Made by a program: the position numbers and the translations under genes
The notes under the pieces: generated by a model
Seen by the model: the letters and a program-made list of their open reading frames with translations, nothing else
Told to the model about the DNA's origin: nothing
The model's database searches: none
NCBI GenBank assembly: GCA_003451715.1
Contig: DMJN01000207.1
Span: 1-8,584, forward strand
Direction of reading: 5' to 3'
Origin: Gammaproteobacteria bacterium
Lineage (GTDB): Bacteria > Pseudomonadota > Gammaproteobacteria > Pseudomonadales > Pseudohongiellaceae
Length of the DNA: 8,584 nucleotides
Part shown: in pieces, positions 5,998-8,584 of the stretch
Position numbering within the stretch: position 1 is the stretch's first letter
Layout of the letters: every line of letters starts with the position of its first letter

Positions 5998-6019
5998 ACA
6001 TTGGGACCCAATTCAATGT
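5998..6019. promoter_or_regulatory. Nested inverted repeats upstream of the esterase gene
   Basis: ACATTG (5998-6003) pairs with CAATGT (6014-6019), and inside it ATTGGG-A-CCCAAT (6000-6012) forms a perfect 13-nt palindrome. The pair lies 52-73 nt before the esterase start codon, where an operator or promoter would sit. I could not place a well-spaced promoter over it, so regulation is a guess. Confidence 0.35.
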
Positions 6020-6054
6020 ACACTCTGCACCCGATTAGTCCGTCATCGATATCA

Positions 6055-6160
6055 GAAATACCCAATGGCAATACCCGAATGCATGCTTTGTCGCCGGGTA
6101 AGAGACGTTCAGGAGACGTCGGGATTTCACCGCGAGCAGCTGCGGAGAGCGTCAAACTGA
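6055..6160 (+). pseudogene. Decayed second copy of the small lipoprotein gene (C-terminal part only)
   Basis: The last 23 codons (CRRVRDVQETSGFHREQLRR...) match the lipoprotein's tail at 18 of 23 residues. Most conserved-codon differences are silent in that frame (AGG/AGA, GAA/GAG, ACC/ACG, CTA/CTG, CGC/CGG, CGA/AGA), so the copy diverged while still selected as protein. Upstream, GAAATACCC at 6055 lines up with GAAACACCG at 2904, but the stretch to the shared TGT is 37 nt here and 39 nt there, a 2-nt loss that breaks the frame. No signal peptide, lipobox or ribosome site remains. A 31-codon frame from ATG 6065 covers the tail but looks unexpressed. Weak similarity may reach back to about 6008. 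Confidence 0.72.
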
Positions 6161-6167
6161 GCCCGGC
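6087..6167 (+). repeat. Dispersed 81-bp repeat, copy 2
   Basis: Ungapped partner of 2938-3018, including the stop codon and the following GCCCGGC. It ends 12 nt before the stop codon of the opposing PLP-enzyme gene. Confidence 0.85.
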
Positions 6168-6179
6168 AGCTTCGAGTTT

Positions 6180-7430
6180 TCAGGATTCCTTGATGAAGTC
6201 GTAATCGATGGGTTTTGTCAGGTCGATAGTGTGATGTGATGACTGCATTGGATATTTCAATCCGGTGGCACAGTTAAACAAGACTATCTGTTCGTCAGCT
6301 TTGATACGGCCGGTCTGTAATTCCTGCTTTAGTGCAGCCAGGGTAGCCGCCCCTTCAGGGCAGAGTAGAATTCCCTCACTCACGGCACATTCTCGATGTG
6401 CCTCGTTGATCGACGCATCGCTCACTGCCACAGCAAAACCGCCGCTTTCTCTCACCGCATCAAGAATCAGGAAATCACCTATGGCCGCAGGAACTCTAAT
6501 TCCCCAGGCGATGGTACTGGCATCCTGCCAGGGTTCGGCGTGGCGGGTGCCTTCTTCAAATGCCTTGACGATGGGTGCACATCCCTCTGCCTGGACTGCC
6601 ACCATGCGTGGCCGCTTCGAGCCAATCCAACCGATCGATTCCAGTTCATCAAAAGCCTTCCACATACCGATAAGGCCGGTGCCGCCGCCGGTAGGATAAA
6701 GGATGACATCCGGCACGTTCCAATCTAACTGCTCCGTCAACTCCAATCCCATGGTCTTCTTTCCCTCGATGCGGTACGGCTCCTTCAGCGTGGAAGTATC
6801 AAACCAATCCATGGCTTCCTTACCTTCACCCACTATCTTACCGCAATCGTTAATATAGCCGTTGGCCAGGAAAGTCTTCGCTCCTTGAAAGGCGTTTTCT
6901 TCAACATTGACCGGTGGTGTATCTTCCGGGCAAAAAACAAAAGTCTCGATGTCTGCCCTGGAGCAATAGGCAGCCAATGCCGCTCCGGCATTACCGTTGG
7001 TCGGCATCGCCATTCGCCTAACGCCCAGTTCCTTGGCCATGGCCACCGCCAGTGCCAGACCACGTGCCTTAAAAGAGCCAGTAGGCAATCGACCTTCGTC
7101 TTTAATGAGTATTTCGCCACAACCCAGTTCTTGCTGAGTCCTGGTAGCAGGCAATAACGGTGTCATGAGTTCGCCGAGTCGTACCACGTTCTCTGACCTG
7201 CGCACGGGTAGAAACTCTCGATAGCGCCAGAACTCGGGAAGCCGTGATTTCAGATCGTTTTTGGTAATGGCTTTGCCGAGAGCGTCCAGATCGTAGCGAA
7301 CCAGTAAGGGTTTACCTGCATCTGACAAACCATGCAGTTGATCAGCGGGGTAGGATTTCCCGGTATAACTGCATTCCAGATGGGTAACGAATGTTTGAAA
7401 CTCTTGCATGTTTAACTCGCTCAATTTCAT
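6180..7430 (-). CDS. Threonine synthase-like PLP-dependent enzyme (fold type II)
   Basis: A 416-residue cytosolic enzyme. The N-terminal segment (about 18-50, LECSYTGKSYPADQLHGLS) is the domain that precedes the catalytic core in many ThrC-like proteins; it keeps one cysteine rather than a full zinc ribbon. The core shows the PLP lysine Lys121 in PTGSFKARG, the substrate/cofactor Asn in PTNGNAG (143-149), the phosphate-binding TGGGTG loop (247-252) and a C-terminal NCATGLKYP where ThrC proteins have NTGSGLKY. Threonine synthase makes threonine from O-phosphohomoserine; related fold II enzymes do dehydration or beta-replacement, so the exact reaction is not certain, and the neighbours are not hom or thrB. 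No ribosome site precedes ATG 7430; ATG 7409 is an alternative start. It follows the cytochrome gene by 20 nt and is likely its last operon partner. Confidence 0.88.
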   Translation of the reverse strand: MKLSELNMQEFQTFVTHLECSYTGKSYPADQLHGLSDAGKPLLVRYDLDALGKAITKNDLKSRLPEFWRYREFLPVRRSENVVRLGELMTPLLPATRTQQELGCGEILIKDEGRLPTGSFKARGLALAVAMAKELGVRRMAMPTNGNAGAALAAYCSRADIETFVFCPEDTPPVNVEENAFQGAKTFLANGYINDCGKIVGEGKEAMDWFDTSTLKEPYRIEGKKTMGLELTEQLDWNVPDVILYPTGGGTGLIGMWKAFDELESIGWIGSKRPRMVAVQAEGCAPIVKAFEEGTRHAEPWQDASTIAWGIRVPAAIGDFLILDAVRESGGFAVAVSDASINEAHRECAVSEGILLCPEGAATLAALKQELQTGRIKADEQIVLFNCATGLKYPMQSSHHTIDLTKPIDYDFIKES

Positions 7431-7450
7431 TGGTGGAGCTGCCAGGGATC

Positions 7451-7987
7451 CTATAGTCGAAACATTTTCTTGATTACATCATCATCATTAAAGGCATGGA
7501 ATAATGCCGCTGCAATATGTATGGCAATAACCGCCAATAACGCCCAGCAAGTCCACAAGTGAATATCCGAATAAAAAATATTCAACTCATCATTCTCTTC
7601 AGCCCAGTTCGGGAAATCAATTAACCACCAAACGGTGGTGGTCCAGCCGCTATAGGATGATGACAGATAGCCACTCACGCAACAGGCAATTAACAAGACA
7701 TAAGTGAGCAGGTGGTCCAGTTCCGCCAGCTTGTCGAGCTGTGTGCGAGCAACTACGGTCTGCCGCCTCTTGTGGTTGAATCTTACTCCGATCATTACAA
7801 CGACCAGAAGGATCAGGGTGATCCCAATATTCTTATGTAGCTGAAAGGGCAATTCACGGTAGGTAAAATTATCCGATGGCAGCGGCAATCCCAACATCCA
7901 CCAACTGGACATAAACAGGAAAAACACCGCTGCCGCGACGCTCCAATGCAAGATGATTGTGGTGCTGGATAATCTTTCTTCAGTCAT
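7451..7987 (-). CDS. Cytochrome b561-family membrane protein
   Basis: A 178-residue inner-membrane protein read from ATG 7987; the longer open frame from 8083 lies inside the upstream gene and begins with unlike residues. Four helices fall near 11-31, 53-70, 91-112 and 143-166. Histidines sit where CybB-type b561 proteins bind two b hemes: His14 in ILHW, His51 in QLHKNIG, His143 in DIHLW and His157 in AIHIAAALFH. The family passes electrons from quinol to superoxide or periplasmic partners; the partner here is unknown. The length matches E. coli CybB (about 176). The ATG overlaps the preceding gene's stop by 8 nt, so translation is probably coupled. Confidence 0.9.
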   Translation of the reverse strand: MTEERLSSTTIILHWSVAAAVFFLFMSSWWMLGLPLPSDNFTYRELPFQLHKNIGITLILLVVVMIGVRFNHKRRQTVVARTQLDKLAELDHLLTYVLLIACCVSGYLSSSYSGWTTTVWWLIDFPNWAEENDELNIFYSDIHLWTCWALLAVIAIHIAAALFHAFNDDDVIKKMFRL

Positions 7988-8537
7988 CACTCGCCAACTG
8001 TTGCTGTCGTCGTACCAGCGCTGCTGTAAACAGGCAGGCATGGATAAAGAACCAGAGCAAGGCAGGCCACAGGTACTGCGCACGGAGTAGGGGACCGGTG
8101 TTCAGCATCGCGATGAAGCCAGCGCAATCCAGCAGTATCAATAAACCAAATACCGGCACCGCGAGCATAGCCAGCCCTCGCCTGTCAGCCACGAGAGCCA
8201 TACCGACAGCCGCTGACAGTACCGCCGCCAGGCTGCCGCTTAGAGAAAGGAATATCTGCACTGGCCGAAACCAGCCAGGGCTGGATGCCAGAGAAATCTG
8301 TACATTGCTAACCAGCAACTGACACTCTTGCAGCGAAAGGCCTTCTTCCTCGAGTTCATCCGGCCGGCAATCAGCAGCGATGCCCAGCTCAGCCGCCGTA
8401 CCAGGTGCTATAACAAGCTGTTTGAGGAGTTCGGTACCCTGGCTGGCAAGCAGAAGTACACCGAACAGGACTGCTACCACACCTAACCAGGTCGGGTTGA
8501 AATCCGACCCTCGATTTGCTCCTTGCTGGTTTTCCAT
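7980..8537 (-). CDS. Four-helix membrane protein of unknown function, coupled to cytochrome b561
   Basis: A 185-residue protein from ATG 8537. Predicted helices lie near 17-33, 92-116, 121-145 and 154-175. Between helices 1 and 2 is a roughly 55-residue loop, acidic and with two cysteines (Cys57, Cys72, in ADCRPDELEEE and LQECQLL) that could form a disulfide if the loop is periplasmic. I do not recognise the family. Its stop codon overlaps the start of the b561 gene, so the two products are probably made together and may form one complex. A GAGGG ribosome-like sequence lies about 10 nt upstream inside a palindrome. The window ends 47 nt before this gene, so its promoter and any earlier operon gene are not visible. 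Confidence 0.8.
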   Translation of the reverse strand: MENQQGANRGSDFNPTWLGVVAVLFGVLLLASQGTELLKQLVIAPGTAAELGIAADCRPDELEEEGLSLQECQLLVSNVQISLASSPGWFRPVQIFLSLSGSLAAVLSAAVGMALVADRRGLAMLAVPVFGLLILLDCAGFIAMLNTGPLLRAQYLWPALLWFFIHACLFTAALVRRQQQLASDD

Positions 8538-8542
8538 TAATT

Positions 8543-8552
8543 GAGGGCCCTC
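8543..8552. repeat. Palindrome GAGGGCCCTC over the probable ribosome site
   Basis: A perfect 10-bp palindrome just upstream of ATG 8537 that contains the only Shine-Dalgarno-like bases. It may be an operator or may be chance. Confidence 0.4.
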
Positions 8553-8584
8553 TGAACAAATATATGGCCACTCTGCGGGAGTCT

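Noticed and set aside
5645..6160. 171-codon plus-strand frame ending in the lipoprotein-like tail
   Set aside because: Most of it is antisense to the esterase gene; only the last part reflects real ancestry, annotated as a relic.
6138..6171. AGCTGC/GCAGCT stem with a short T run as a terminator
   Set aside because: The loop is about 22 nt and the arms are short, and it lies inside the decayed repeat.
6265..6728. Long plus-strand frames opposite the PLP enzyme
   Set aside because: They mirror a gene with clear catalytic motifs on the other strand and have no motifs of their own.
7957..8322. 121-codon plus-strand frame opposite the right-hand operon
   Set aside because: It is antisense to two membrane-protein genes with regular helices and coupled start/stop.
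1..8584. CRISPR array, tRNA/rRNA, integrase, phage or known defence genes
   Set aside because: I looked on both strands and saw no spaced repeats, cloverleaf-type sequence or matching protein motifs.

Overview
The window looks like a chromosomal stretch of a gammaproteobacterium, probably a free-living aquatic one. This is inferred from protein style alone: a YfcG-type glutathione transferase, a small cysteine-pair lipoprotein, a secreted family IV esterase, a b561 cytochrome and a relic of an IS200-like (RAYT-type) transposase. No rRNA, tRNA or marker gene is present to fix the taxon, and base composition looks moderate throughout.

Layout. (i) 2-358 is the 3' end of a beta-lactamase-fold serine hydrolase, closed by a clean intrinsic terminator. 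(ii) 418-1071 (-) is a glutathione transferase with a GTG start. (iii) 1383-3011 (+) is a two-gene unit: a secreted TPR protein with a TonB-C-like tail, then a small lipoprotein 9 nt downstream. (iv) 3019-3418 (-) is a broken secreted-protein gene, frameshifted and cut off where the lipoprotein's 3' flank begins. (v) 3419-3740 has no gene but holds a C9 run, stacked palindromes and a promoter-like TATAAT. (vi) 3741-4406 (+) is a six-helix membrane protein of unknown role. (vii) 4489-4737 (-) is a truncated transposase. (viii) 4879-5946 (-) is a secreted HSL-family esterase. (ix) 5947-6179 carries a decayed second copy of the lipoprotein 3' end. (x) 8537-6180 (-) is a probable three-gene operon: a four-helix membrane protein, a cytochrome b561-type protein whose start overlaps the preceding stop, and a threonine synthase-like PLP enzyme.

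Working together. The TPR protein and lipoprotein are both exported and tightly spaced, so they probably share an envelope function. The two membrane proteins of the right-hand operon are translationally coupled and could form a membrane redox module; why a PLP enzyme follows them is not evident. The middle, about 2.9-6.2 kb, is a scarred zone with two gene relics, a transposase relic and a dispersed 81-bp repeat, which points to repeated rearrangement. I see no CRISPR array, integrase, phage gene or recognised defence system. The most unusual signal is the duplicated lipoprotein 3' end and its link to the ends of opposing genes.
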